Assembly (NCBI GenBank): GCA_003116995.1
Contig: BDSL01000011.1
Coordinates: forward strand, 1,488,001-1,552,000
DNA from: Yamagishiella unicocca
Taxonomy: Eukaryota > Chlorophyta > Chlorophyceae > Chlamydomonadales > Volvocaceae
DNA: 64,000 nucleotides
Direction of reading: 5' to 3'
Position numbers and translations under genes: made by a program. Below, in pieces: positions 10,351 to 21,315 of this stretch. The notes under the pieces were generated by a model. It searched no databases and was not told the origin of the DNA. It saw only the letters and a program-made list of their open reading frames with translations. Each line of letters starts with the position of its first letter. Within the stretch, counting starts at the first letter, position 1.

Positions 10351-13300
10351 ATGACAAGCACTCATATGGCTAGCAGACAGAAGGGACCTGCAGTGGCTGA
10401 CTTCAGCGCTGACTTTGAAGTCGAAGATGTGATACCAGGTAGGCAAGTTCTCGTTCTGGCGCGCGCAGCACTTTAATAGTGCGTCAACATTATCCGGAAA
10501 TGACGAACGCCTCATGCTTGTTGTTGCTGCTCCAAGCGCGGTCTGACAGACGCTACCCCCCTGACACGCGGTACGTTAGTATGGCACCTATGGAAAGTTA
10601 ATATCACGTTCCACTCACCCCGAAAGCCTCATAAGGCGTCCAACGTCCTCACACGTTTTCCAGAAAACCTCCCTATCCTTGCTGCACCAACACCCCCGCC
10701 GTCTCATACGGTATCATAGGGTGCGCTTTCACCCCATGACCAGCGTCCTAATGCGTTGCTGTCTCCCGACGTGCCTATTTCTTCTCCTATCGCACTACCC
10801 CTCTTTCATGCCGCCAAATGCCTTACACCCACGATTCACGCTGGCCCTCACCACCTGCACTTGCAGTGTCTCGCCTCACCCGAGACAAGGACACCAGCCT
10901 TGGCACCAGCCCCAGCCTGCCGCGCTGGCACAAGCAGCCCAAGTCCAATGCATCTATTTCCTCCGCCGGCAGCCTGTCGAAACAGCCCATCTCTGACCTA
11001 GACCCCCATCGCTTGGCGCAACGGCAGAAGCAGATCGACTACGGCAAGAACACGCTAGGCTACCAGCGCTATTTGCAGGACATTCCCAGGTAAGTGGCGG
11101 CGGAATGACGGGTGGGATACTGGGGCAACAAAATGGTGGAGCTGGGACGGCCGATGTCGTTGGTGAAGTGAATGGTTTATGAGGTCGCGAAATGCTACTC
11201 ACTAAACGAGGTACACGACTGTACGATTGGGTTTAGCGCGCCTCGGTGCGACGCATGCGTCTTAAACGACGTATGGCAGCGTGCATGATATAGTAAGATA
11301 CAGCAACAGGCGTGTGGCAAATGAGAGGAACACCGTGTGCGCACTTGAATTGGGCGCGGATGGGGGTTTGCGTGAGCTCGGCGGGGCGGCTGAGCTGAAG
11401 CTCCCCTTAGGCAGGACCCAGGGATGCCTATTGCTAAGACCTGTTGCGCTCCCCTCCTCCTGCCCACACTACAGGAACAAACGGCGGCGGAAAGGCGACC
11501 AGTGGCTGGACCCCATCACTCCGGACATTAACCAGAACATCAGCAAGCGCTGCTTTGATGGCCAGGTGAGGGAACGAAGGGGACGCGGAGCGGATCTTGG
11601 TGCTGGCGCGTGCAATGCGTGCAGGTTATCACCGCATGTTGACGGATGCATGGGTGAAGCGCGAACAACCTGAACACGCTCCAGCCCAGCGGCCCCGCCA
11701 CGCTATGTCCTGGAAGGCAGCGCCGCATCTAGCCGCACCTCCAGCTGCCTTCTGCACCCCGGGTTGCGACCTCGAGTCCACCACGCATGCAAGTGCCAAT
11801 GGCGCTGTCTCCATGGTCGCCCAATGCGCCGTATGTGTCCCTCCGCACCGCCTTGCCGCACCACCAGATCAAGGTCTGGCGACGCGCGCTGCACAAGTAC
11901 GACATCCAGGTGGAGGAAGAAGAGCAGCAAATCAGGCCGCTTGCGGTAAGCCCGCAGCGCACCTAACGGCCTCATACGGACCGCACTCCTCGATCCCTCA
12001 TCGATCTGCGGCAACGTCGGTTATAGTACTCCTTGGGAGTCGTGTAGCCGTACAAGGCATTTGGCTGACACCTGTAGCGGTTGTCGTGGGCGCCACAGCT
12101 CAACTGGGATCGCTTGAATAGCCTCGTGCGGCGCCAACGCCCGATCGCGCAGCGGTTCCGGCGCCCACGCCAACCGACCTTGTTCACCAGGACGTTCTTG
12201 GGTAGTACTGAGGGCTGTGCCGGCGAGGGATAAAACAACTCCCGCGCAACATTGGCTGTTCAACAGGTGGACGTGCCCCGCTGCTCTTGCGTGCCCGACA
12301 CTCCTTGATACGCTCCCCTGACCCACCTCTTCCCCCCTGTACGGCTGATTTTCTCCTCTCCCTTGGGCAGTTCGCGGAGCGGGTCCGCCTCGCGTCGCGA
12401 ATGGACGCCAACGAGGCGGCAGTGTCAGTCGCGCCCTCCTCGCCAACCAATTCGAGCAGAAGCCGGGTAGGTGGGGGTTAGATAGGCGGCGGCGCAGCCC
12501 GTCCGTCTGGGCGGCCAGCGGCAGTGGGTGGGCGACGGTCGGCGAGAGACGTCCAGTTGGCACCATGCCCTCGGCGCCAGTGCCATTCCCTCAAGCTGGG
12601 CGCCCATTGATCGACCAGTTCATCTCGCCTAACGCACCTATCGGCGGATGCCACCCACCATCGTTGCTTAGTTACCGCAATTCGTGTGCCTCCGCTTGCC
12701 AAATGTCGTCTCCGCAGCTAACCCCTCCACAAAACACCTGCCTGCAGGGCTCGCTGGACGGCTACATGGAGCCACACGTCATGGACGGCGGTCGCAAGCG
12801 CTGTTTCCAGCGCGCTTTCGACCACGCGGTGAGGAGAGCCGCTGGCGTCCTCATTGGGCACGTAGCCTCCCGCGTCCCGACCCACATCGCAGGCCTTGAC
12901 AACATGACATGTTTGCATTTCCACCGTCTAAAGCCGGGACGGCCGCCGGTCCGTACCTGCCCACGCATCACCCACAACCGCCAGGCCCTTCAGCACGCGC
13001 CTCCACGTCTTTTCCGCCTGTCTGATCGAAAGTGTCTTGACTTCATCGGCCGCTGCGCTGCCCCTGACGCCGCCCCTCATAGGCCAACGGCAACCCGCAC
13101 CCGTCCAAGCTCCTTACGAGCCCAGCCGGCCCCAAGCCAGCTGCGCCCCAGTCCGCGCCGCCAGCAACCGCAGCAGATGTCGAGCCCGGGCCAATGCCCG
13201 CCGGGCGATGCGTCGACCCGCCCGCCATGATCGGTGGGCGAGGCGGCCTGCTGGCACGCGGTTCCAACTCGTTGACTTCCGGCCTGCCCAAGGCGCCCCA

Positions 13301-13490
13301 GACGGCGCCACCTGCAGCGGCGGCCCGTGTCTTGGTGGGATCAACTGCGGAGGCGCCGGAGGGCCGTGACGCGGTCAAGTTAGAGCTGGGAGGAACTGCT
13401 GGCGAGGACTTGTTCCGGGATTGGGAGGACGAGGGTTACTCCGGGCTGGAGCCGCTCGAAGACGAGGAGCTAGAGAACGTCCAGCTGTAG
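10351..13490 (+). CDS. SLBP: Histone stem-loop binding protein (SLBP)
   Basis: Seven exons (10351-10438, 10867-11089, 11475-11565, 11868-11945, 12371-12466, 12748-12828, 13083-13490) give 354 residues with matching phases at every junction. Residues about 78-146 are the SLBP RNA-binding domain: RLAQRQKQIDYGKNTLGY, then TPDIN in place of the usual TPNK, then KRCFDGQ and IKVWRRALHKYD. In this family the domain binds the 3' hairpin of replication-dependent histone mRNAs and drives their processing and translation. The N-terminus is short and acidic (DFSADFEVEDV) and the C-terminal 135 residues are Pro/Ala-rich, ending in an acidic tail (DWEDEGYSGLEPLEDEE). The first exon was placed by phase match (phase 1, completed by acceptor TTGCAG). 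RNA-binding exons are near certain; exons 5-7 are supported by phase and GC3 bias only. Confidence 0.92.
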
Positions 13491-16011
13491 GAGGGGGAGT
13501 GGCCTAAACATCGAAGAGAGCGAACTCGCTGCTTGCTGAGTTGGAAGCATCGCCCCGTGGGCAAGCCGGATCGGCGCCGTTCGGCGTATTGCGGTCGTCA
13601 GTGTTTTCCGAGGCCGGAACGGTGGGTGGGAGGACACGCGCCCCGTCCCCCGCCGCGTGGGGCATGAACGTGTATTGGGCAGTCGCTCTCGGCCATGGTT
13701 CTGAGAGATTGCGGCGTTGGGGTTCGTCCGAGCGAAGGGGACGCGAGCAATGCGTTTTTCGTTTCCCGCATACCGGGCGTGCACCCCTCACTTAGCGGCG
13801 CTCGTCAGTGCAAATCACCGGGCTCGGGAACGTATGGATCTTGGCGGGCAATGCCGTCCGCCTCATCAGAATAACCTGAATCCCCGGGCACGCATCACCG
13901 GGCATGCATCAGTACCTGGCACCTGGGTGATAGTGCCGGAGCCAAATAGCAAGCTTGTTGGGGACCCTAGGAGGTTTTTAAGTGCTTAGGTTTCCAGATC
14001 CGTACATGGTAATCGCTTACCTGTATCTAGACGATTTGTCGAGCGGCGGCAGTAGCGGCGCCTAACACAGGGCCGAGCCGAGCGCAGGCAGTCACATCAT
14101 CGGGGTATGTGGCTCGCCAGTGCTCCCAGTGGGCTAATACCCTGAGTGGTTCCTACAAGCGATCGGGCGCAGGTTTTTTTACGAAGCGGACGTATGCAAG
14201 AAGCTCACCCGAGCTTGTACTTCCCCCCACCCACCCACATGCACGCGTTTGTGATGTAGACTTTGGATTGGTCTGCATGTGCGGTGCCAGGCCCGGCAGC
14301 AGACGCGATTGCTGGGATCGATCAATGCTCTTCGTGCACCTACGCCTGCAGGGGTTGTGTGACACGCTGTATGACGTCAAGAGGCGGTTTGGGACAACTT
14401 GGCTTGCTTTTTAGTACGGAGTACTGGTCGGATGTATGTTTTGTTAACGGCGTGGAGGAAGATGGGGCATTGGAACCCGCTCGTGGTTTCACGCCTGGCC
14501 TATTTACACGGGTCGGTTTGTCGGCACGGATCCCTTAGTTCCTACATCGCCTCCGGCTCCTCAACTTGGCGCAGCTACGTCGTAAGCGCCAGGTGGTGGG
14601 TGCCGTCACTAGCTTCCGCCCCATATTCCGCCTGATCCTATCCGGCGCAATCCCGTGTTGACAACGCCTGTAACAACAGGCTGCGCTGGTTCAGGTTGAT
14701 CCAGTGGACGGTGGGTAGAGGCAGCATTAGTGGCATACGATGCGGAAAACGGGTAAAGAGGCCGTGTTGGGCATGACCGTGGCCAAATGGTAATGGGTGA
14801 ACGCTCCAACCGACCTAACTGTTGCAAGTTCTTTAACATTGTGGTCTATGTTGGGATAGTAGCCAAAGGGAGACGATGGCTAGTCATAAAACCATCTTGA
14901 AGGGCTTCAGCTGTCGACGACCGTGATACAGTCACATGAGATTCGGTAATGCATATGCCTTCTAAGGAAAAGCATATGATAAAGTAGCATGGGAGAACAA
15001 TGAATATGGGCGCCTTTGGGTGCTTCTTTGAATCGGACAACATATCTTGGAGAGTCACAGGCGTTGGAAGTCCCGCTGAGCCCCGTCAATTACAAGTCCT
15101 ACCTTAAGAGGTGTAAGCCAGTCTTAAAATGGTCAAACTAGGATATCCCTATTGCGTGTCGTATTCAAGCTGTCGATATCAACCGCCGTTCGTCCAAAAA
15201 ATATCCCCAGTCCATTGCACAAGCAAATCTACCAGTAATCTTGTGTTGGTGATATATGCTTTCACCGATGCTTGAGGTTTCATGATACCTAGAGGTCTCG
15301 CGAGCAACAGCTTTACCCGTAAGATACTATTAGGGCGGTTGAGATATGCCCAGATATTTATCTGTACTGCGCCCGTGGCACTGGTTGCCCGAAACACACT
15401 AAGATATCTTGAGGCCTCCAATTGCCTATAATCATGCTTATTCCTGCCCTTAGTGCTTGCGTGTGGGCAGGGATGGATCGAGCTAGCGCATGCGATGCCT
15501 AACGCAGCCGGGATACTGATATGCCTCTGAATTGAGTGAAATGTCGATGACATATCTAATACCTGAGGTTGGAAGTGTTCGGTGTAAAAAAGATGGTCTT
15601 TGAAATGGGCTGCGGTCGTATGTACGCCAAGTGACGGTTCGGTTGCCAATCGTCGCTGATTCACGCCGTCCAAGTCCGAGCAGAATTGTAGTGATTCATG
15701 GACATGATTGAAAGTTATCTCTTGCCGCTCTTGCCATATTCTATAATTAAACTATACGTGTCGGTTCTTTAGTGTCGTCAACCTGCTGGCCTGATTGCCA
15801 TCGCCCTGACTAGAAGTATTCACGCAATGTCCATGAACGCTGCCAACGTCCTGCAGCTCAGTTAAGAGAAACGCACGCTTAGCGCTTTAGCACGGCTATT
15901 GCCGAGCGCTTTGTCCTACCTACGAGCTTGGACAACTTGCAAACCAAAACGGCCTTCCCACGTCATCCTAAGGACATCCGCTTCTGAAGCGTACTGGAGC
16001 TCGAGCACTCC
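13491..16011. other. Intergenic stretch, SLBP to ankyrin gene A
   Basis: About 2.5 kb of mixed composition. A minus-strand frame open between about 15180 and 15673 lacks an ATG at its head, lacks GC3 bias and resembles no family I know. No RNA gene, terminal repeat or promoter motif was recognised. Confidence 0.5.
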
Positions 16012-17616
16012 ATGGCTTCCGACGCTCCGTGCGTTGCCGCAGTCGCAACCATTGGCAGGTCTGCGGCTGCGTCAACACCTGGCTTGGTAGACCTTCCGTC
16101 ACCTATCTTGCAATCAATTCTAGCGTCCTCGGGCTCCAGCGGGGCACAAGCAAGCCGCGCATGCTCTGCGCTGCGCGAGGCATTTGATGCTGCGCTCACC
16201 TGCCCAGAGCTCGCCGCGCGTTTCCTGCTGGAGCGCTATGGCCACAGCACCGCTCTATTTCACGTGTACGGTACCTCCCAGCTGCGCCGTTGCCTGCTTC
16301 GTGGAGTGACTTCCGGCACAGCACAGGATTTGGCAACCAACAAGCTCGTCCGGGAGCTTTTGCGCCTGGGCGCCTCGCCGCGAGTACAGGTGAGGTGGGG
16401 GAACGAGCAGAACCGCTTTTGCTTTTCAATGTCGGAGCGTTTTCATTAAGGATGCGACGGCTCTCCGGAAACCGCAAACATGTGTGCGAGCCTGTCTGCC
16501 AGAACCATGCGCCACGGTGGCATTCCGCGCATCTGCTCGTAACAAGAGAGTGCGCGCGAAGCCTCTTAGCTCTCCCTGAAGCTCTTGAGCGCGCCGTAGG
16601 ACCCAGTCGTCAGCCACCACCCTGGCTGCTCGCCTGCTGCCACCGCCGGCCCCCCCGCCAGTTGTACGCATGTGGTCCTCAGGCCCTGCTCCGCAACCCC
16701 GCCACGGCCCCAAAACACAGCACAGTGCTTTCGAACCCCCTATCCCCTCCCCTCCACCAGTGCCTCTGCCATCTTCCAGACCCAGTCAAAGCCTTGTCAC
16801 ACAATTCCCGTAGCTCCGATGCCGCGCTTGTGCTGTTGCTTCTTTTCAAGCGTCTCCATCGTCCCACTATTACAAAACCATCACATGCCACCGCAACTCA
16901 GACCACAACTCAGACCGCAACTCAGACCGCAACTCAGACCGCAACTCAGACCGCAACTCAGACCGCAACTCAGACCGCAACTGTCGCGTCCCCGTCCGCA
17001 GGCGCGCTTCCTGCTCGCTGCCGCAGCGAGCGCAGGGGACACCCGCGTCGTCCGCACCCTGCTCCGCGCCGGAGTAGATGCTGGGGGCTGCGGCGGGCGG
17101 GCGTTGGTCGCCGCCAGCACCACCGGCCAGCTGTCTGTGATGGAGGTGCTGCTGCGGGCCGGAGTCAGTGCGCGGGCGGAGAACGGCATGCCGCTGCGCG
17201 CCGCGTGCCGCGAGGGCCAGGTGGCGGCCGCGAGGCTGCTGCTGAGCAACGGGGCCGACCCGCGCGCGGCGGCCAGCGCGGCGCTGGTGGAGGCCGCCCG
17301 CGGCGGCCACCTGGCGCTGGTTCTGGAGCTGCTGGCTGCCGGCTCCGACCCACGGGTCGACGGCAGTCGCGCGCTGGTCGAGGCGTCCGCGGCGGGCCAC
17401 GACTGTGTGGTGCTGGCGCTGCTGGTGGCGGGCGCACAACCCAACGCGCGAAACGGACTGGCGCTGCGCCAGGCGGCGTCGGCGGGGCACCATCACGTGC
17501 TGGAGGTCCTCAAGGCCGCCAGTGGTCGGAGCAGCGCTGCTGCTGGTGGCGGCGGCGGCGGCGTCGGGCCGAACCCACTGCTCCACGCCTGTGGGGCCGC
17601 CTGCACACCCGCCTAG
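16012..17616 (+). CDS. Ankyrin-repeat protein A with F-box-like N-terminus
   Basis: Two exons (16012-16389 and 17002-17616), phase 0 at the intron, give 330 residues. Exon 1 starts at an ATG in good frame and contains LVDLPSPILQSIL followed by CSALREAF and CPELAARFLLERYG, an F-box-like helical block. Exon 2 is a run of ankyrin repeats of about 31-34 residues (for example ALVEAARGGHLALVLELLAAG) and ends in a Gly/Ala-rich tail. F-box plus ankyrin architecture suggests an SCF-type substrate adaptor, but the F-box match is by eye. The ankyrin exon is almost identical to that of gene B at 55656-56154, while exon 1 is only moderately similar. Confidence 0.85.
16896..16982. repeat. 12-bp tandem repeat in intron of ankyrin gene A
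   Basis: The unit CCGCAACTCAGA repeats about seven times and ends about 20 bp before the 3' splice site of exon 2. Gene B lacks it at the matching place. Confidence 0.8.
16992..17490 (+). repeat. Conversion tract shared with ankyrin gene B
   Basis: These 499 bp match the reverse complement of 55656-56154 without indels. I count eight base differences over the 489 coding bases. Identity begins about 10 bp before the exon-2 acceptor (CCCGTCCGCAG in both) and stops abruptly after GGGGCAC. Confidence 0.9.
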
Positions 17617-20600
17617 CCCCGCACAGCGTGCTGCGTGCTGCGACCGTGCTGTGCTGGTCCCGTGCTGCGCTGTACCCGTGCTGTGCTGTGGCCGTCGCTC
17701 GGATGGGGAGCTACTGCAGCGTCTAGGGCAGGCTTCTGCGGACGCGGGACGAAGGCGTCGTACACGGTACGACAGCGCGCGTGAGCTAAGGAGCGGCATG
17801 GGTGGAGTGAGCGAGGGTGCGTTGGGGGCGATTTTGGTCGACAGGCGTTGCGGCGCGCGGATCGACTTGAGTGGTTGTGGCTATATCCTGAGTACAAAAA
17901 AATACTGGTCGAGCGTGTGTTGTAGTTCACGCGACTTTGGTGGGGGCGAGCTGGGGCTGCTGGTCAGGACATGCATGGGGACGGATGTCGCGGGAGCCGC
18001 CGCGGTTGCCTGCCCCACGAGTCCCATGTTTCCCACGGTGAAACCGTTGGCACGGCGTGGGGTACACTAGCGCTGACGTGGCATATGACTCGCGGCCGCC
18101 TCCCAGCTGATACTTTTGGCGCTTACCCCTGGTGCGCAATAATCTTGAGTCTCCTCCTCGCAATAATAAGGCCCCTCTGCGATGCGCCGGGTCGGCTGCC
18201 TCGGTATGTTCAGCGGCTATGGCTGTTGAGACCGTTTGGGGACGTTTATACATTGTGTGAGCTGACGTGACAGCGAGATCGCCGGTGTGCATCCGCTGTG
18301 GGGCTGCGGCAGCGGCGGTGCTGCCGCGAAACGCTCGGGTATAGTAGTTTACGGTTGTGAGCTTGGGCCTGGCGCTGGGTGCGGTGGTCACCGCCGCCTT
18401 TGTTGTTGTTGGCAGTCGCAGCGCGCAACGCGGCTACACGGGCATCGCAGTAGCAGCAATAGTAGCAGCTGCTGCTGCTGCTGTAAGGGGCGAGGCTGTG
18501 GGTCGACGGTGAAGGCGCGGCGCTTTGCGTCGGGGCCCTTACTTGCCGAATGGGGCAGAGGGTTGAATACAGCCACGGGTGTGCTTGGTTTTGCTTTGAC
18601 ATGAGTGCAGATAACGATGCCGAGGAAACGAGGATCATCATCCGAACATACAGTGTGCGAACTTGTTCTGCCATGAGAGAGCGGTGTGGTCTCGGAGTGT
18701 GTTCCTGCCAGAATATGGAGACACAGAGCCGCCAGTCAGTGGCCACCATGGCCGTAGTTGCGATGGTTGGAGAGGTGGGGGTCGCGGGAAGGTGAGGTGT
18801 CGGCACCTCACCGCCCCAGACGCCTTGGCCCAGGATCCAGGAGATGCACGTGTTCGGTGTGGCAGGGCCGACCCATCTAATTTCACAAAATGGGGCGGGT
18901 AGCAGATGTCATCTGCCAGTTGGCGGTGGTGAGGGATTTGTACCTTCTGTTTTGCCGTACTGGCCCTTTGAGGCTCGCGGGGGGGCGCCCTGCATTGGCG
19001 GGTGCGTTGCGTGTTCCGTTCGCCGTGCCTGTTTGATGTGTTGCCGGCTGTTCGCACGCGGTTTGATTTTGCTTTGCTGTTTGAGTTTGTTTGTTTCTCC
19101 GCTTTGTTGTATGGTAATTGTTTGGTCATGTATGGTGTCTGCCCGGGTGAGAAGCATGTCGTGTTGGCGGCCTGGTTGGTCGCTGCTGTTTGGTTTGAGA
19201 GTGGTGGAGCGGCGGCGTGAGTTGCCCGAGAAAGAGAGCTGTGCGATAATAATTCAAGCACTGGGTGCACGGGCAAGGTGTAGCCTTGGAACTTGGATCC
19301 TGAAGGTATTCCCATGTACTGCACGTCAGGTACTACCAGATCCGGGAGCGCCGCTGTGGGTTCGCTCGTGAGTCCGCACCGTGCCGTACCGTACTGCAGC
19401 CGTATTTACTGCGCCCGCCGTACGGGTACAGAGCACACCCATCTGTGGAACCTGCATCCTGGTGGTTTTTGAGGGGCGCTGCTCCCACACTGTCACCCAT
19501 TTCTGATTTCGTTATCCTCCTGGGATTCTGTGCTTCAAGCATTTCTGTGTTTAGTTAGGTTTCGACGCGGAAGGTTCACGACATGCGGACCTACTGGATG
19601 GGCGGTGCGGCCCTGCCTTTGTTTGAAGGCGGAGAGCTGTCGGGGAGGGCAGGAGACTGCGAGGGTTTGCAGCGCTTGGCGTTGAAGACTGCGCCCGCAT
19701 CGGCGAGGGCCTTTGTGTTTCCCTGACTGTGGAGCGTGGGTCCGCCGGCATTCGAAGGGTGCGAGAGGGTCAACCACTGCCCTGCCGCGCGTGCACCAAA
19801 CCCTACATACACTCTCGCGCTGGTCTAGCGGCGGCTGCCGCATCGGGCCTTTTGAGGATGTGGGGGCGTACAGCGCACATGTTGCTGCGGAGGTTGTCCG
19901 GGTGTGGTGCGGGGTGTTGGGTTACCGGTACTTTGGCTTTGTGTCTTGGCTAGGAGGCTGCCAGCAAGCGACAGCTGCCTCTGACCCCGTGCGTGAGGTG
20001 CTCTTTGGGAAGGACCCCTGATCTCTGCCACTAAGCTCAGTGACGGGTGGCGGAGCGCCGACAGCTGAACTGGCTGCTGCTGCTGCTGAAACCGTTGTCT
20101 GGAGCAGTATACATGATCAAAATAAGCGGTGCATCTAAGTTTCGTAGGACAGAAGTGAGTCTAGGCACGAGGTGTAGTCAAGGCAGATCTAGCGATGTCA
20201 TATAGTAGGAGTGGGTGTGGCTGTATCACTGTTGTCTATGTGTTTTGGACAGGGCTGGCCAACGACTCCCCCAGCTTAGTTAATACTTGTGGGCGCTGGG
20301 AGGAGGAAGCTGATGGCTGGCCCTGGGTTGTCGACTTGCAAGTGTGCCGTCGGCACCAACGGCCTCATCTGATGCTGCAGAGCCATCCAGTAGACAGTTT
20401 CGGCCACTGCACGATTTGTCCAAGAGTGTGTGAAGCCCATCAGCGATACCGGTGTCTTAATCACGGAAGGGTACGGCCCGAAAGGCGTCGTACCATGTAC
20501 CCGGTGTGTCAGCTTGAGCGCTGGCTGGTTCGTACACGATCGTTGGAGGGATGCTGGGGCGCAAGTGTGCACAATCCAGCGAGCGGGAGCGTCGGGGAGG

Positions 20601-21315
20601 GGATTGTTGCGGTCTGAGCTTGCAAGCTCAAAATGCTTAGTTTACAGCCTGCAATAACCTATTTCCATCGTCGGGGAGCATTACCGCAAACATTGCAATT
20701 ACAATTACAGCCAACGACCCTAGCAACGCCATCAGGTGTTCGTCATGAGAAGCACTCGGCGGCACTCGGTGACTAGGTGTGGTGCTCAGCGCTCCTCGAC
20801 ATGACGGGTTCGGGACGCGGCGGCGGGGGTCGGGGCGCAAAATGCTAGGGTTTGCTGCATGAGCACAGCAACCGCCAAGTGTCACCAAGCGCTTAATGTA
20901 GGCTCTGCAGGGTGTGTATTGTGTATAATGCATCAAATACTGGTCGGTAGCTGGGATTTGGTCAAAACTGCAGAAGGCCTTACTTAACACATGCGCCATG
21001 GTTGCAATGCTAGGGTTTGCAGTACATAAGAGTACAGCAACTTCACCATGCGTGACCAGGATTTTACTGTGGACTCTGTAGGGCGGCATCCATTCAATTC
21101 CTGTGATCCTGTCATAAGTGCAAAAGGCCTCCGGACCAAAGGGCCGGAGTGATGTTTAGGAACGCAAAATAGCGAAGCACTCCTGGGCACCGACGTCCAG
21201 CCCCAGCTCGTCCCAGCCGTGGGAGTGATGGCCAAAGCGCCTCAGCGCTCAACGGCCCCCCCCTCGGCCGCAGCCGTGTACGGGTGGACCATTGCCGGTC
21301 GAAAGCGAAGCCCTC
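17617..21315. other. Convergent intergenic stretch
   Basis: About 3.7 kb between the 3' ends of ankyrin gene A and the FSP1-like gene. It contains C/G-rich sequence with GTGCTGCG-type reiterations just after gene A (17625-17700), a CAG/GCA run near 18450-18485, and a diverged duplication (20835-20925 resembles 21000-21085, sharing AATGCTAGGGTTTGC). Open frames are uncoordinated and have no recognisable domains. No coding gene is supported. Confidence 0.5.

Noticed and set aside
15180..15673. 164-codon minus-strand open frame in the intergenic region
   Set aside because: No ATG at its head, no GC3 bias, no recognisable motif; probably chance or an unrecognisable relic.
18246..18806. Minus-strand frame with Ser/Tyr/Cys runs near the CAG-rich segment
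   Set aside because: No domain, no splice partners, and composition follows the triplet run.
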